In this document: one piece after another, positions 1 to 11,451 of the stretch | How the letters are laid out: the number at the start of each line of letters is the position of its first letter | How positions within the stretch are numbered: the first letter of the stretch is position 1 | Source: Paraspadella gotoi | Taxonomy: Eukaryota > Chaetognatha | Assembly: GCA_051294375.1 (NCBI GenBank) | Contig: CM119271.1 | Span: 9,696,291 to 9,760,290 of the forward strand | Direction: 5' to 3' | Length of the DNA: 64,000 nucleotides | The notes under the pieces: generated by a model | The model's input: only the letters and a program-made list of their open reading frames with translations | What the model was told of the DNA's origin: nothing | Databases searched by the model: none | Translations under genes and position numbers: made by a program

Positions 1-351
1 ATTTCTTTCTCTTTCTCTCCTTCTCTTTGTTTCTCTCTCTCTCCCCCTCTCTCTCTATTTTTATCCCTCTTTCGTCTATCTCACTCTCATAAGTTTTCCT
101 CTACTCTCTCACTCACTCACTATCTCTCACTCACTCAGTCCCGTTTACCCTCGTTCCCTTTCTCTAACATTTTTTATCATTTACTAACGGTTTCTTCAAA
201 ACCGCAATTTCTGCCAAAGAACTTTTAAACTTGAAACACCTTTCCAAAGACGGAAGTAAACTGAGAAACCTTTAGTAACTCAAGTCTATTTGCAGTCATA
301 CACTGCGGCGCAAAAAAAGAAGACACTTTTTCACATCGAAAAAACCGTATT
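1..351. repeat. Pyrimidine-rich low-complexity sequence
   Basis: The first 150 bases are almost only C and T (TCTC, TTTC and CTCACT runs), followed by about 200 bases of AT-rich unique sequence up to a gap. No gene is visible. Confidence 0.8.
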
Positions 352-1286
352 NNNNNNNNNNNNNNNNNNNNNNNNNNNNNNNNNNNNNNNNNNNNNNNNN
401 NNNNNNNNNNNNNNNNNNNNNNNNNNNNNNNNNNNNNNNNNNNNNNNNNNNNNNNNNNNNNNNNNNNNNNNNNNNNNNNNNNNNNNNNNNNNNNNNNNNN
501 NNNNNNNNNNNNNNNNNNNNNNNNNNNNNNNNNNNNNNNNNNNNNNNNNNNNNNNNNNNNNNNNNNNNNNNNNNNNNNNNNNNNNNNNNNNNNNNNNNNN
601 NNNNNNNNNNNNNNNNNNNNNNNNNNNNNNNNNNNNNNNNNNNNNNNNNNNNNNNNNNNNNNNNNNNNNNNNNNNNNNNNNNNNNNNNNNNNNNNNNNNN
701 NNNNNNNNNNNNNNNNNNNNNNNNNNNNNNNNNNNNNNNNNNNNNNNNNNNNNNNNNNNNNNNNNNNNNNNNNNNNNNNNNNNNNNNNNNNNNNNNNNNN
801 NNNNNNNNNNNNNNNNNNNNNNNNNNNNNNNNNNNNNNNNNNNNNNNNNNNNNNNNNNNNNNNNNNNNNNNNNNNNNNNNNNNNNNNNNNNNNNNNNNNN
901 NNNNNNNNNNNNNNNNNNNNNNNNNNNNNNNNNNNNNNNNNNNNNNNNNNNNNNNNNNNNNNNNNNNNNNNNNNNNNNNNNNNNNNNNNNNNNNNNNNNN
1001 NNNNNNNNNNNNNNNNNNNNNNNNNNNNNNNNNNNNNNNNNNNNNNNNNNNNNNNNNNNNNNNNNNNNNNNNNNNNNNNNNNNNNNNNNNNNNNNNNNNN
1101 NNNNNNNNNNNNNNNNNNNNNNNNNNNNNNNNNNNNNNNNNNNNNNNNNNNNNNNNNNNNNNNNNNNNNNNNNNNNNNNNNNNNNNNNNNNNNNNNNNNN
1201 NNNNNNNNNNNNNNNNNNNNNNNNNNNNNNNNNNNNNNNNNNNNNNNNNNNNNNNNNNNNNNNNNNNNNNNNNNNNNNNNNNNNNN
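352..1286. other. Assembly gap, 935 N
   Basis: An unbroken run of N. It is flanked by unrelated AT-rich sequence on the left and TC-rich sequence on the right, so nothing can be said about its content. Confidence 0.99.
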
Positions 1287-1439
1287 CCTCTCCTTCTCTT
1301 TTCCCTCTCTTTCCCCTCCCGACCCCTCTTTCTTCTAATCAACGGCCGATCTCGTTCAGAAACGATCGGGGATCGAACCAGTGACCTTCTTTTCATAAAG
1401 TTTAGATTCTATCGACTTTCTTCGACGAAAAGAAAGAGC

Positions 1440-2002
1440 CCTATACTTTTTTTTTGGGGGGGGGTTCGTCGTCGTTATCGCCATTTTGGTCGTCGTCGTG
1501 GTCGTAATCGCGGTCGTCATCGTCGTAAAAAAAGGTCGTCGTTCGCTTTATCGTCGTTATTATATCGTCGGCGTCGTCGTCGTCGTCGTCGTCGTCGTTT
1601 ATACCGTCGTTGTCATTGTTGACAATGTAGTTAATTTTTTTTTTTTAGTTGAAGATTAGGTTATAAGCTAAGGTTAGTGATTTGGATAGTGATTAGGTTA
1701 GAAATTAGGGATAGAAGTTTGGGATTGATTCATTAGTTTAAGGACAAATTTACATTAAATATTTTGATTAAAATTAAATTCTGGGGAAAAAAAACTAAAA
1801 GAAATTGAGCGCTTTAGGAAAAGGTGGTCATTTTCACCATCACTTGTCACTTGTCACTTGTCACCGTCACTTTCATTTTTTATGTCGTTGTCATTATATC
1901 GTCGCTGGTGTCGTCATTGTCATCTTCGTCGTCGTCGTCGTCGTCGTTTTAATATCGTCGCAATTCGTCGTCGTCGTCGTCGTCGTCGTTGCAAAGACCT
2001 AG
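1440..2002. repeat. GTC/GTT-rich trinucleotide tracts
   Basis: Two tracts dominated by CGTCGTCGT (about 1,466-1,620 and 1,880-1,992) surround an AT-rich stretch with loose GGTTA-like words. They translate as valine or serine runs, which is an artefact of the repeat. No gene is seen here. Confidence 0.75.
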
Positions 2003-2520
2003 ATGTGTGAAATATAGCCATGATGTGATTAAGGTCGCTTCCTTTTAATAATTTAATGTAATGTATAATAGAATGGTTGCCTATTTTATCAGTTTTATCA
2101 ATTTTAAAATACAGTTATATACGAGTTTGTCTCAATTAAGGGGTATAAGAATGAGTAGATATCAGATATTAAATGAATGAATAATTTTTATATTGGTTGT
2201 ACCAATTTCAATTCATAATATAAGCGCTTTTATTTGAATGCAACATGGTTGATTCAGGACAATCAATAACATACTAAGTCTGAAAAAAAAAACAAATAAA
2301 AAATATATAAAATGTAATCTGTACTTTAGGTGAACCAATTTTCTAACAAACGTTTCATCTTCTTCCATTGGCAATATCAATTTGCAGCAGGTTTGCCGCA
2401 ATTCTTTTCCACCTGCGACAGCAACGGTATTTGCGGCATCTGCAAAATTCGATGAGCGTGAAAAACGCTGCGTCACGCAGTCGACGTTGTTGTTGTTGTA
2501 GTTATCTGATGAAGCGAGGG
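2003..2520. other. AT-rich intergenic sequence with one dispersed-repeat tail
   Basis: No coding feature is recognised. Around 2,175-2,215 there is a copy of a short dispersed motif (ATGAATGAATAATTTTTATA followed by TTGGTTGTACCAATTTCA) that recurs at about 5.18, 23.4, 34.84, 38.66 and 40.45 kb. Confidence 0.6.
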
Positions 2521-2526
2521 TGGGCG

Positions 2527-2530
<4 letters not shown>

Positions 2531-2563
<33 letters not shown>

Positions 2564-2682
2564 NNNNNNNNNNNNNNNNNNNNNNNNNNNNNNNNNNNNN
2601 NNNNNNNNNNNNNNNNNNNNNNNNNNNNNNNNNNNNNNNNNNNNNNNNNNNNNNNNNNNNNNNNTCTCTCTCTCTCTCTCTC
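2531..2682. repeat. (TC)n microsatellite containing a 101-N gap
   Basis: Perfect CT/TC dinucleotide on both sides of the gap at 2,564-2,664, so the gap probably lies wholly within the microsatellite. The sequence after it (2,690-3,235) is ordinary AT-rich DNA with no recognised gene. Confidence 0.9.
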
Positions 2683-3269
2683 TTCTTCTAACTCCCACTC
2701 ACTCGCGCAGACTTTACGCACGAATTAAGACAGAATTTCTCCATAAAAAAAGTGAGAAAATCCTGATTTCCGACTCTTTTTTTTAAGTTCTTCGTTTTTT
2801 TCCTTTTTAGTTGCGCCGCGAGCACTCGCGGAGCAACTCTATAAGTCATTTTTCGGTCGGTCGGTCGGTCTGTCCCACTTACGTTAAAGGTGCTCATAAC
2901 TCGCCTATAGTTGGTTGCTCATTTGTTAGGACAGGAAAAAACATCAAGTCTAAGCGACTACTCGCGCCGCCTTTTGTTTTTTAAAGAAATCTCATATAAA
3001 CTATAAAAAATAAAAGACGTTATTCCAATGCACTCTCCGATATATACTCCGAAATACACAGGATAACAAAAGTCACTGAGGCGCAACACAACATTTCAAT
3101 TTCCATTCTTGTTTTTTTATTCTTTTCCCCTTTTCTGACTTTTCTTTTTCTCAACGTGTAACTAATACCTTTTGACACATTTTGTATTTTATCCCAGGAT
3201 TTTTGGGAAAGAAAGTAAAGCGTGATGCAGAATAATTTTTTTTATTCCTTTTTTTACCTTTTTTTAATT

Positions 3270-3405
3270 CAGTTTTCTTTTCTTTTCTTTTCTTTTCTTT
3301 TCTTTTCTTNNNNNNNNNNNNNNNTTCTTTTCTTTTCTTTTCTTTTCTTTTCCTTTTCTTTTCTCCTTTTCTTTTCCTTTTCTTTTCTCCTTTTCTTTAA
3401 TTTTC
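3270..3405. repeat. (TTTTC)n microsatellite with 15-N gap
   Basis: Pentanucleotide repeat TTTTC on both sides of a 15-N gap (3,310-3,324). It decays into TTTTCCTTTTC variants on the right. Confidence 0.9.
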
Positions 3406-3636
3406 TGTTTCCCACTACATGGATATAAATTTAAAAGCAATAACCCAGAACGTTATTGTTTTAAACATTCAAATCATTTACCGTTTTTTGCTCAACCCCT
3501 TTTAACATGCAAACCTGCGCTTCGTTCTCGAAAGCTTTTGACCGACGGTTTTGCACAGAGATGAAAACATCCAAATTCGGCTCTGCCTCGCATAACCCTC
3601 ACCTTTTTATGATTGATGGCTCTATCTCTATTTTCT

Positions 3637-3644
3637 TTCCTTCA

Positions 3645-3679
<35 letters not shown>

Positions 3680-3704
3680 NNNNNNNNNNNNNNNNNNNNN
3701 NNNN
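3637..3704. repeat. (TC)n microsatellite ending in a 25-N gap
   Basis: CT dinucleotides run straight into a gap of exactly 25 N (3,680-3,704). The sequence after the gap is AAAAGAAGAGAG. The 25-N size is used seven times in the window and looks like a fixed placeholder. Confidence 0.85.
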
Positions 3705-3734
3705 AAAAGAAGAGAGATTTTGTCCTTTTAACTA

Positions 3735-3965
3735 ACTACCGAGATGAAACCTTAAAGAGCGATCGGGCATAAGTCGAAACGGCGTTTCTCTCACATCCGG
3801 TTCTTTCGCGTAGCTAATCGGACGCTGCGGGACGGCGGCGCCGGTGGCCGAGTTGCTTTTTTTGAGCATGTTTGACTGTTCCGTTTATTTTATGGAATGA
3901 AATACATCATACAATTGAATTCTATATTACTTCATAACACGCTATCTTGCCGTACATTGGGCAGG
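3735..3965. other. Segment shared (inverted) with 38.6-38.9 kb; empty hAT target site
   Basis: This stretch is the reverse complement of about 38,608-38,900 with many small differences (for example the TCTCACATCCGG and GGCGCCG words). At 3,957-3,964 it contains a single TTGGGCAG. The other copy has this octamer duplicated around a 2.57-kb insertion, so this copy is the uninterrupted site. Confidence 0.7.
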
Positions 3966-4004
3966 CTTTAGTGGGTTAATATGTCCCTGTCCTATAACAA
4001 GATA

Positions 4005-4260
4005 TTATGGTGACTAAATCCACACCTGATCATCAGCGGCCATTGGTGCCGGAGCAATACCATCGCTCCACCCCCAAAAAGGGGTCCCCCGCCAATTGGT
4101 TCGCGGTCGTCGTCTGGCAGTTGGGACGGGGCGCTCCGCACTGTAACTGGGTGTTACAGCCTGATCCGAAGCTCGGAGTGACTGCTTACATTGAACGGAT
4201 TCCGTCTCACTTATCAATAATTACTGTCTCATTTAATAATCAAACATAAAACATACATAA
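4005..4260 (+). mobile_element. tRNA-derived SINE-like element (copy in locus A)
   Basis: Matches 35,742-36,010 in reverse. The better preserved right-hand copy shows a tRNA-like head: an A-box-like part with CATTCGCCTCCCAACCC and a B-box-like GGTTCAAGCCC. Here the B box is worn (TTGGTTCGCGGTC near 4,096-4,110). The pair probably descends from one insertion, because both lie at the same place in the duplicated locus. No target duplication was identified. Known: SINEs carry internal RNA polymerase III promoters of this form. Inferred: the SINE class. Confidence 0.4.
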
Positions 4261-5127
4261 TCCTACAAGTTTTAAACATCATCAGTAATCAATCTATGGA
4301 ATAGGAAAAAAACTGTTTTATACAAGGAAGCGGGAAAAGGGTGAAATCTGAACGCCGCAGTCGAAGCTATGGGCGAAAATCACTCTCTCTCGTCATCATG
4401 TCTTTTCATGAAACTACGTTTTATGGTTATGACGTTGTTTTGTTAACGATTCCCCTCCTAACATCCTAGATTATTTTAGAAACGAAATTTAAAAAAAAAA
4501 AACAAAAAAAAAAACAAGCAATGAAATACTCGAGAAAACGACTAAAGAGACGGAATAAAAGAGTATATTATGCGAAAAAAGAAGGCATAATACCAACAAA
4601 AGTAGAAATAAAGAAGCAAAATAACGAAAAAATAAGTACTTAAGAGATTGCAAGGAAGAAGATACAGCCTTAAAGATAGCAAACAAGAATATTAAGGCTA
4701 CAAACAAAGTAAAAAAATATGCGATCAAAGAAAATCCAGCAGATAAAATAGGAAAAATGGGCGTGTGGGAGAGAAGGGGGGATAGAGAGGAAGAGAAGAA
4801 AGGGGGGGGAAGAATTGGGTTGAAAAGTCGTCAAGCGAACATTTTGCGTGGGAGCTGCTATCGAGATTAGACACGATTTTCACGGAATGAGCTGTCCTCT
4901 CGGCAAAATCACGATGACGTAATCCGGTCGGTCTCTGTCAATACCAATCAATACGATCACTGGAATCAGCTGACCTCCTCTTAGCCATGATCACGATTGA
5001 GATAAATACGAAAGATTTGGAAAACGTTAATAGCGTCGTTTATTATTCTATTAACACAGCAAAAACGAGTGAAAAATAATGTTTGATAAGTCCCGTAGTG
5101 ATTAAAGTTTCTGACTTTTCAATAGTG
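4261..5127. other. Intergenic sequence of locus copy A
   Basis: AT-rich sequence with an A-rich stretch at 4,480-4,520 and purine-rich runs at 4,760-4,815. It recurs in reverse at 34,940-35,740, and its right half recurs directly at about 22,990-23,340. No gene is seen. Apparent transmembrane-rich frames in the AT-rich part are not conserved as frames between copies. Confidence 0.6.
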
Positions 5128-5218
5128 ACATCAAGGCCTGTCCCAAGTCAGGGGCAAAGATAGCTTATTTATTATAATGAATGGATAATTTTTATATTGG
5201 TTGTACGCAATTTCATAT
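5128..5218 (+). repeat. Dispersed short repeat next to U2
   Basis: Contains GGGGCAAAGATAGCTTATTT, then ATGAATGGATAATTTTTATA and TTGGTTGTACGCAATTTCA. The same order of words occurs at 23,370-23,440, 34,830-34,900 (reverse), 38,625-38,690 and 40,430-40,500. Shorter GGGGCAAGATGGCT versions lie at 9.58, 19.87, 21.56 and 27.93 kb. It may be the 3' part of a SINE family. Confidence 0.5.
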
Positions 5219-5330
5219 TAAACATATGCTTTTCATTATACGGAAAGAGGAATCGTGGAGAGTAAGTAAGAGAATTAGAAATAGAAATAACATCGCTGAT
5301 CAATATTTTTGTAAATTTCATACCGCAATG

Positions 5331-5524
5331 GGGTGGTGGGCAATCCCGAGGTACTGCAATACCGGGCCTGAACCCGGTGAGGAGGCCGTGCAAGCACTGA
5401 GCGCTCCTCGATGCTCAAAATAGTTTAATATCTGGGCACCGCAGTTGCGGACCGTATCAGATTTTATAGCGATATAAGAAGCAGATACACACTTTGATCT
5501 TAAGCCAAAAGGCCGAGAAGCGAT
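5331..5524 (-). ncRNA. U2: U2 spliceosomal snRNA (copy A, indel-bearing)
   Basis: On the minus strand the RNA begins ATCGCTTCTCGGCCTTTTGG, the nearly invariant U2 5' end, followed by AAGATCAAAGTG, a CTGATACGGTCCGC loop region, an Sm-like ATTTTG and the 3' TATTGCAGTACCTC loop. U2 base-pairs with the intron branch point through GUAGUA. Here that part reads GTGTGTATCTG, so one A is missing, and the Sm site is one T short. Because two other copies (23.6 and 34.6 kb) differ at other single bases, I read these as sequencing errors or haplotype noise and not as a dead gene. Length is about 194 nt, normal for U2. Confidence 0.9.
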
Positions 5525-7445
5525 GCCTGAGGGGAAAAATTTTTTAAATTTAAGTGGCAATGATACCGAACGATCGACTGGGCTAGATATAAAGTTTTTT
5601 TAAAACATAATTAGTATTTTTCGAAGGAAAGATTAAAAAACTGGAAAAAATCTAATTAACACTTAATTTTAACAATTTAGAAAAAAAATAAAATAAGGAA
5701 ACATTTAATTAAAGTAAAATAATAATAAACAAATTTTGGGTTTCAGAAACTTTCCAGAAAAAGTTTACAAATTTGTCATATCATAAATAAAAATTGGTCT
5801 CGTTTCGGCTTCAAACAAAAATAGCAAACAAAGTTCGTTATAACTTTTTCGCTTAAAGTATTTCCAACCGGTTATTTAAAAATTATAAGATACTTCTCAT
5901 CTGAATATATTAACGTTGGATTTTTAACGTCAATCAAGTATATTGTTACTTCAAAACATTTAGACGATGAAAGCGTCCTAATTTTTTACCATCTTTGAAA
6001 TAAAACAGATGGAGAACAGGTCGTACCGCTCCTAAGCTAACTAAGACCTTTGTTGCTCCGTTCAATCTATAACTACGTGCGTATTATATTAATTCACAAA
6101 AATCGTCGGAAAAAGAAAATGAGACGTAATCCGGACCCCGCACCCCCGCGCCGCCTCCCCCTTTTTTGCGCCGGTTCGTCCGCTTCGTATTGACAAGTTT
6201 CCTCGAGTCGAATCCTTACGTGACTTCATGATTTTCGCGTCAAGATTTCGAAGAGAAGAAAACTGATTATAGTTCAGATGTACATTTAAAATATTAACAT
6301 CCTAATGTTACATAGTAATTATTATGATTTTTAAAAAAATTTACTAAATAAGGCGTTAATTGTTTACAATATAATATAAATATGTAATATAAATATACCT
6401 CTCCAGAAAATAGTTTGGTTTAATCAGCGAAAACGTGAAAATAAACAGATTCACGACGTCACCTTATCACCCTGATCAGTCAAAATCAACCAATTTTGTA
6501 CAAACTACAGCCGGATCAATCATATCAATCATCATCAATCAATCATCAATCATCTAATATATCTCGCTCACGCGATTCACAGGAGATAACGAGAATGTTT
6601 CCGATCGTGTAGCGATTTATTATCACTTATCCACTGGATAAGGTGGTTCCATCTATCATCGCAGAAGTAGACGCATCATGTCCCGAAGCCGATGGTACGC
6701 CTGGAGTTCAGCGCCTGGTCGGGAAAAAATCATTCCCCCCCCAAAAAAAAGAATGCCGAGGGCGTTTAAAACCCACCGCTATCAATCCGCGAGGTTTCGG
6801 AAAAAAGCGCGGCGACTATCGAACTAATGTCCAGACCCGCTGGGCCGCTGGCTAACCGCGTGGGAGGCTATCCGCAAACCCGTGCAAACGCTCATGGGAC
6901 GCTTTCTCCCTGTCGGTCGTTTAAAATCCAATACGATTTTTCTCGATTCCTCTTTTGATTTTCAATCGTTGAAGAAAGTAAATTCGAACGATTAGGAAAA
7001 AACGGAAAGAATAAGAAAGAAAAGAAAAAGAGAGAAATAACAAAAATCTATTTTCCCGTTTTTTTTTTTTGGCGAAAATAAAATTACAATAAAAATAAAT
7101 ATTCGTTCGTCCCGAGTTTTTTTTTCGGGCAACCGCTTGGGGAAAAAAAAACTATTTGAGAGGTCGTCCGAGGGGCAATCGCGGGGGAAACTTTGGGTGG
7201 ATCGGTCAAACGGGAAACTTTTAAACGGTCGGGCAAACGGAAGGGGAAAAAAAAACCTCCGGTCGGGAAACGTCGGAGGATCGTGGCGCTAACGACGGGC
7301 GACTGGATTATCGGCTCCAATTTTAGATCGAGCGACGAATTTTTTTTTGGGCGGGAAAAAAAAGAGCGGATTACGAATGAAGACGACGAGCGACGAGCCA
7401 AATACTAAATATTACTATGTAATAACCGTTAAATATCTAAGAGCT
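5525..7445. other. Intergenic and 5' region between U2 and the EGF gene (copy A)
   Basis: AT-rich to mixed sequence present three times in full or part: here, at 23,751-25,673 and, reversed, at 28,800-30,362. An intact TTAA (5,853-5,856, within GCTTAAAGTA) marks the empty site of the transposon found at 30,367-33,693. ATCA-rich short repeats (6,505-6,560) and an open frame at 6,643-6,855 recur in the other copies. That frame is not preserved without shifts, so I do not call a gene. The U2 gene and EGF gene are divergently transcribed from this stretch. Confidence 0.6.
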
Positions 7446-9100
7446 ATGGCCGTCGAATGTTCCGCAAGGAAGAGGATAGTAAAAACTAGCTCGCGATTAC
7501 GCGACAACGACGGCGCGCTGCCGCAGCCGTTATGCAGCGTTCTCCGTCGCCGCACGCTGCGGAGACCCAACTGCGATCAGGAGGACGAGATTCTTCTTCC
7601 GGTTTGAAATCGCACAACAATCGGTTGGGTCATGTCTCGTCGGGTCCGGTGAGGACCAGGGAAAAGTGCCCAAGCATTTTATCGATACCGGCGTCATTCT
7701 TTTTCGCCATCGCGACATCATCATCGCTTCATCTGACTGGTGAGGGTGTGGGGGCGGATGTGGTTGAAGGGTTTGTGGAGAAAAAGAAAAAGAGAGGTAG
7801 CTGTGTTGTGGTTGTTGGACCGTATTGATATGGGCACATTTGTTTTGTTTCTACACGCTACAATTTGTAATTCGATTGCGAGTTAAGCAAGGTACAAAAA
7901 TGGCTCATTGCGATTTAACGAAATGTTTTAATTGTTAAAATATTGAAGCAATACCCAAAACCTACAACGTTAGTTGTTTTTTTTTTTTAAAGCTTGTTTA
8001 TCTTGTTCCGTCCTTGTCTCAACCAAACCTTGGGTTCAAAAATCATCGTCGTAACTCTGAAACGTGACCCACGACCCCTAATTACTGACTCAAGTTAGAA
8101 CCCGAAGGACTCGTGACATCTGGTGTTCGGACTATCGGACTTTCAAATTTCCACTCCGCCCCCCCAAAAAAATAAAGGTACTGGTAAATCCCTACATCTG
8201 GTTTCTCGCTTGTCCCGCCTTCGCCTTCGGATGCTCTCTCTCACTTTTCACGGAACTTATCTTCAACCAAACTGCCATTCTCGCACTCGTCAGTCTCGGC
8301 TTCTCCTTTCTTCGCGCTCTGCTGGGGAATCGGGTCGCTCAATCGTTTGCCCAGGTGGACTCTTGTTTATGAATGCATACGGAGGTGATAAATAAATATA
8401 AATATAATAATATGTATAACAAATAATAACATAACCCTCCACAGCATGAATTCGGAAAAGCAAATAAAAAAAAAAATAGATGGAAAGAACTTGAAAAAAA
8501 GTATAAATTTTTGGAACAAAAACCGAAAATAATTTAATCTTTAAATCAAATATTTGATTTTTTATACTAATATGATAAAATTAAACGAACTAAACTGTTA
8601 ATTTAGTGCATTCGACAAGCGTCAGACAAAGTTTATAGCTCATTATGGGAACGTAATTTAAAAAAAAACAAAACAAAAAAAAACAACCGAAACGAACCGA
8701 CACCCGACCATAAAAAACTCGCGAGCCTAAGGAGTCGCCTCCTCCACCTCTATCTCTCCCCCCCATACCTTCCGTCCAAATTCCAGAAATACTGCGCATG
8801 CGCGTACTTCGGGCGACAAGTGGGAGATTTACAACGAGCTTTTTCTCCCGAGAGACGAACGCGACGCAACGCGTATTTCGCCCCTGCGTCTACGTCAAGT
8901 TTCCGCCGATGCCGTCGAAAGTTCCAAAAGCGGTAAAGATGGAATTCTGTTTCTCCAGCCCCATTCAGGTTTAAATCGAGTCTGCGATCCGTACGAATAT
9001 GTCCTGCTTGCGCGTCTTTATGTCTGTCGATGCCTGGCAGCCGATCCGTCTGTATGTCACGTAAGTTTGTTTGACATTCCGATCTTTCGAATTTTTTTTG

Positions 9101-9243
9101 TTCGTTCGTTCATTCACATTCATTCATTCATTTCATTCATCATTCATCTCATTCATTCATTCATGTCAATTCATTCATTCATGTCATTCATTCGTTCCTT
9201 TCTTTCATTCATTCATCATTCATGTCATTCCATTTCATTCCCC
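9101..9243. repeat. (ATTC)n microsatellite in intron 3, copy A
   Basis: ATTC/TTCA tetranucleotide repeat between exons 3 and 4. The same intron carries it in the B copies (20,210-20,330 and 21,901-22,020) and copy C (27,476-27,602), with different lengths and interruptions in each. Confidence 0.9.
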
Positions 9244-9944
9244 CAATCCAGGTGGCCACGGTACGGATTCCTCAACGGCTACGAAAGCCCGTGATTGCAA
9301 AAAAGCGCCGGAAATATTTGCAAAAGTCTACGATTGGTTAATTATTGGCGTCGGGAGGAAAGAGGTCACCGGACAATGGGCGTGGATTAGGCAAGTTCAT
9401 GAGGGTAGGGTCAAAAAAGGGTGAGGCGAGAGAAGGAGATTTTTGGTTATATGGTTGGACTAAAAAATTCGTCAACAAACAAACAACATCAACAACTCAA
9501 ATGGAGAGCAACCACAAAGACGACAAACACAACAACAAATTTAATAACATTAAAATAAAATAAACATCTAAAGCCTGTTCAAAGGGGCAAGATGGCTATT
9601 ATTAAAGAATAGATAATTCAATTAGAATGAATTTAAAAATGATCCACTTCCTCAAAAAAAAACAAAACAAAACAAAAAAAAAACAAACAAAAAAAACGGG
9701 AAATACATCTTCGGCGAAAGGGAGACAAGGGCCCTCGCGGCCATTGCAAACTCGACAGGACTGCAAGGGATTCCCGAAAACAAATGCTTCGGCGAAACGT
9801 GGAGGATTGCCATCTGCGCCCAATGGAACCGAGAGGAGATACGGGAACATTGTAAGTTCGATTCGACAATGCGGGAAGAGAACATTCGATAATCAACTGT
9901 CGGCCACGGATGCGTCTTGCAACGTGTGTGTGTGTGGGGGGGGG

Positions 9945-9948
9945 GAGA

Positions 9949-10034
<86 letters not shown>

Positions 10035-10174
10035 AAAGAAGAGGCACATAAAAGGAAGAGGGGAAAGAAAAACGGAAAGAACAGGGACTGAGAGAAAGAC
10101 GGAAAAGGCAGTCAAACTAATTCATAACCGCACACACACACAGAGAGAGAGAGAGACGAGAGAGAGAGAGAGGA

Positions 10175-10253
<79 letters not shown>

Positions 10254-10262
10254 GGAGAGAGA
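9945..10262. repeat. (GA)n microsatellite in intron 5, copy A
   Basis: Two long GA blocks (9,945-10,035 and 10,140-10,262) with short breaks. They follow directly after the exon-5 donor. The long Glu/Arg or Ser/Leu frames they create are artefacts. Confidence 0.9.
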
Positions 10263-10869
10263 GAAATTTTATTTTTTTTTTTAACATTTCGTGATGCCTC
10301 GTCGGCGTAAATGTTCGTAACGCGTGAGAATTGAAAAAGTTTCGGAGGGTTCTAACCCCCCACCACCGCCCCCTCCCCACCAATCTTCTACTTCCTCCTC
10401 TTCCCCCACGCCCAACCCCCCCAAGTCGTGTTTTGTCGTTAACGCGTATTAATGTTATTGTTAATGTCTCTCGCTCGCGAAACCGGGGGTCCTTTTTTTT
10501 TTCTATAGGCGATGCTCCTTTATTTATTTTTCCTTTTTTTCCTCCCTCTTCGCTCCTTTTTTCGCCCCCTGGTAGCCGAATTCAAAACTCTCTGCTCCGA
10601 CGGAATTTTGCATCGCGCGGGAAAATTGCGGTGAGAATTTAGGAGGGAATGTTATGTATTTTTATGAACGAACCTTTTCCCGCTTATCTTTATCTTTTTT
10701 TTATTCGTGTTATTTGTTTACCTAACTTATTGCCCGGCGCTTTATTATTACTTGTAATTCTTTTCTTTTTGTTTTTATACTTTGTCCATTTTTTTTTCTG
10801 TTTTCCTCTTTATTTTCTTTGTTTGTTTTGTTTCTTCTGGTTTGTTTCTTATGGTTTGTTTTTTGTTTT

Positions 10870-11005
10870 GTTTTCTTTGTTTCGTTTCTTTCTTTCTTTC
10901 TTTTCTTCTTTCTTTCCTTTCTTTCTTTCTTTCTTTCTTCTTTCTTTCTTTCTTTCTTTCTTTCTTTGCTTTTCTTTCTTCTTTCTTTCTTTCTTTATTT
11001 TTTCC
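10870..11005. repeat. (TTTC)n microsatellite upstream of exon 6, copy A
   Basis: TTTC tetranucleotides before the polypyrimidine tract and acceptor of exon 6. The reverse copy at about 18,762-18,900 is GAAA with an added GAAACAAAC variant. The hydrophobic Phe/Leu frames here are artefacts. Confidence 0.85.
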
Positions 11006-11451
11006 TGTATTCCTTCTTTTCTTCGCAACCCCCCCCCACCCCCAAACCCCCCAATCCGTTCCCAGCCAACTCCCCCGCCTTCATCTCCCAGTCGAAGAAC
11101 CACACGGCCTCGCCGAAGAAATCCCCCACCTTCCACGGCTGCACGAATTCCTGGGCTCACTGCTGGCGCCGCGCTGCGGCGAACGCGCCAGTGCGTCTTC
11201 AACGGCGCGCGCCGGCTGGGAATGCGAGTGCGGACATGGCAACTTCGGTCCGCAACTGCAAGTACGGCGCCAACTCGACCGACGTGCCGGGCGGACAGGC
11301 CGGACTGAAGGGCATGTTTGGCGCTCTGACGAGCAAACTGTGCGAGAAAAACTCGACGGTGCCGTTCGACCGAGGACAACCTGCTGGGGTTCCGTTGCGA
11401 AATGTCCAGGACGGATGGCAGGGTCCTATTGCGATCGGAAGACCCAGCTGA

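Larger units (their letters stand above)
7446..11451 (+). pseudogene. Multi-pass membrane protein with C-terminal EGF-like tail, copy A (frameshifted six-exon copy)
   Basis: This copy keeps all six exons in order: 7,446-7,739, 8,178-8,384, 8,787-9,060, 9,252-9,404, about 9,698-9,924 and 11,092-11,451 (TGA at 11,449). Splice sites agree with those of copies B-D (donors GTGAGG, GTGATA, GTAAGT, GTAGGG; last acceptor CCCAG). Almost every exon has one- or two-base insertions or deletions compared with B and C, for example GTAAATCCCTAC against GTATCCCTAC in exon 2, so the reading frame breaks repeatedly. Since changes are nearly all indels in homopolymers, I infer unpolished read error, but true decay cannot be excluded. 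The predicted product is described exon by exon in the cleaner copies. I do not recognise the gene family. Confidence 0.65.

Noticed and set aside
290-1396. Open frames on both strands spanning the 935-N gap
   Set aside because: Nearly all residues are unknown; the frames are open only because N cannot contain stop codons.
2810-2890. Possible structured RNA near CTCGCGGAGCAACTCTATAA, recurring in reverse at about 32,565
   Set aside because: Only a short shared word with weak pairing; too little to call an RNA gene.
6643-6855. Conserved small ORF upstream of exon 1 (also 24.9-25.2 and 29.25-29.58 kb)
   Set aside because: Copies are the same locus, and the frame shifts among them at homopolymers; no independent evidence for coding.
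7446-9060. Assigning the EGF gene to tetraspanins, TipE-type channel subunits or teneurins
   Set aside because: Helix number, cysteine pattern or domain order does not fit any of these well enough by eye.
9910-10284. Glu/Arg-rich and Ser/Leu-rich frames in (GA)n and (TC)n tracts (also near 14.2-16.0 kb and 21.1 kb)
   Set aside because: They are translations of dinucleotide repeats, present on several frames at once.
10649-11000. Very hydrophobic Phe/Leu frames before exon 6 of copy A and in copy B
   Set aside because: Produced by T-rich and (TTTC)n sequence; not membrane proteins.
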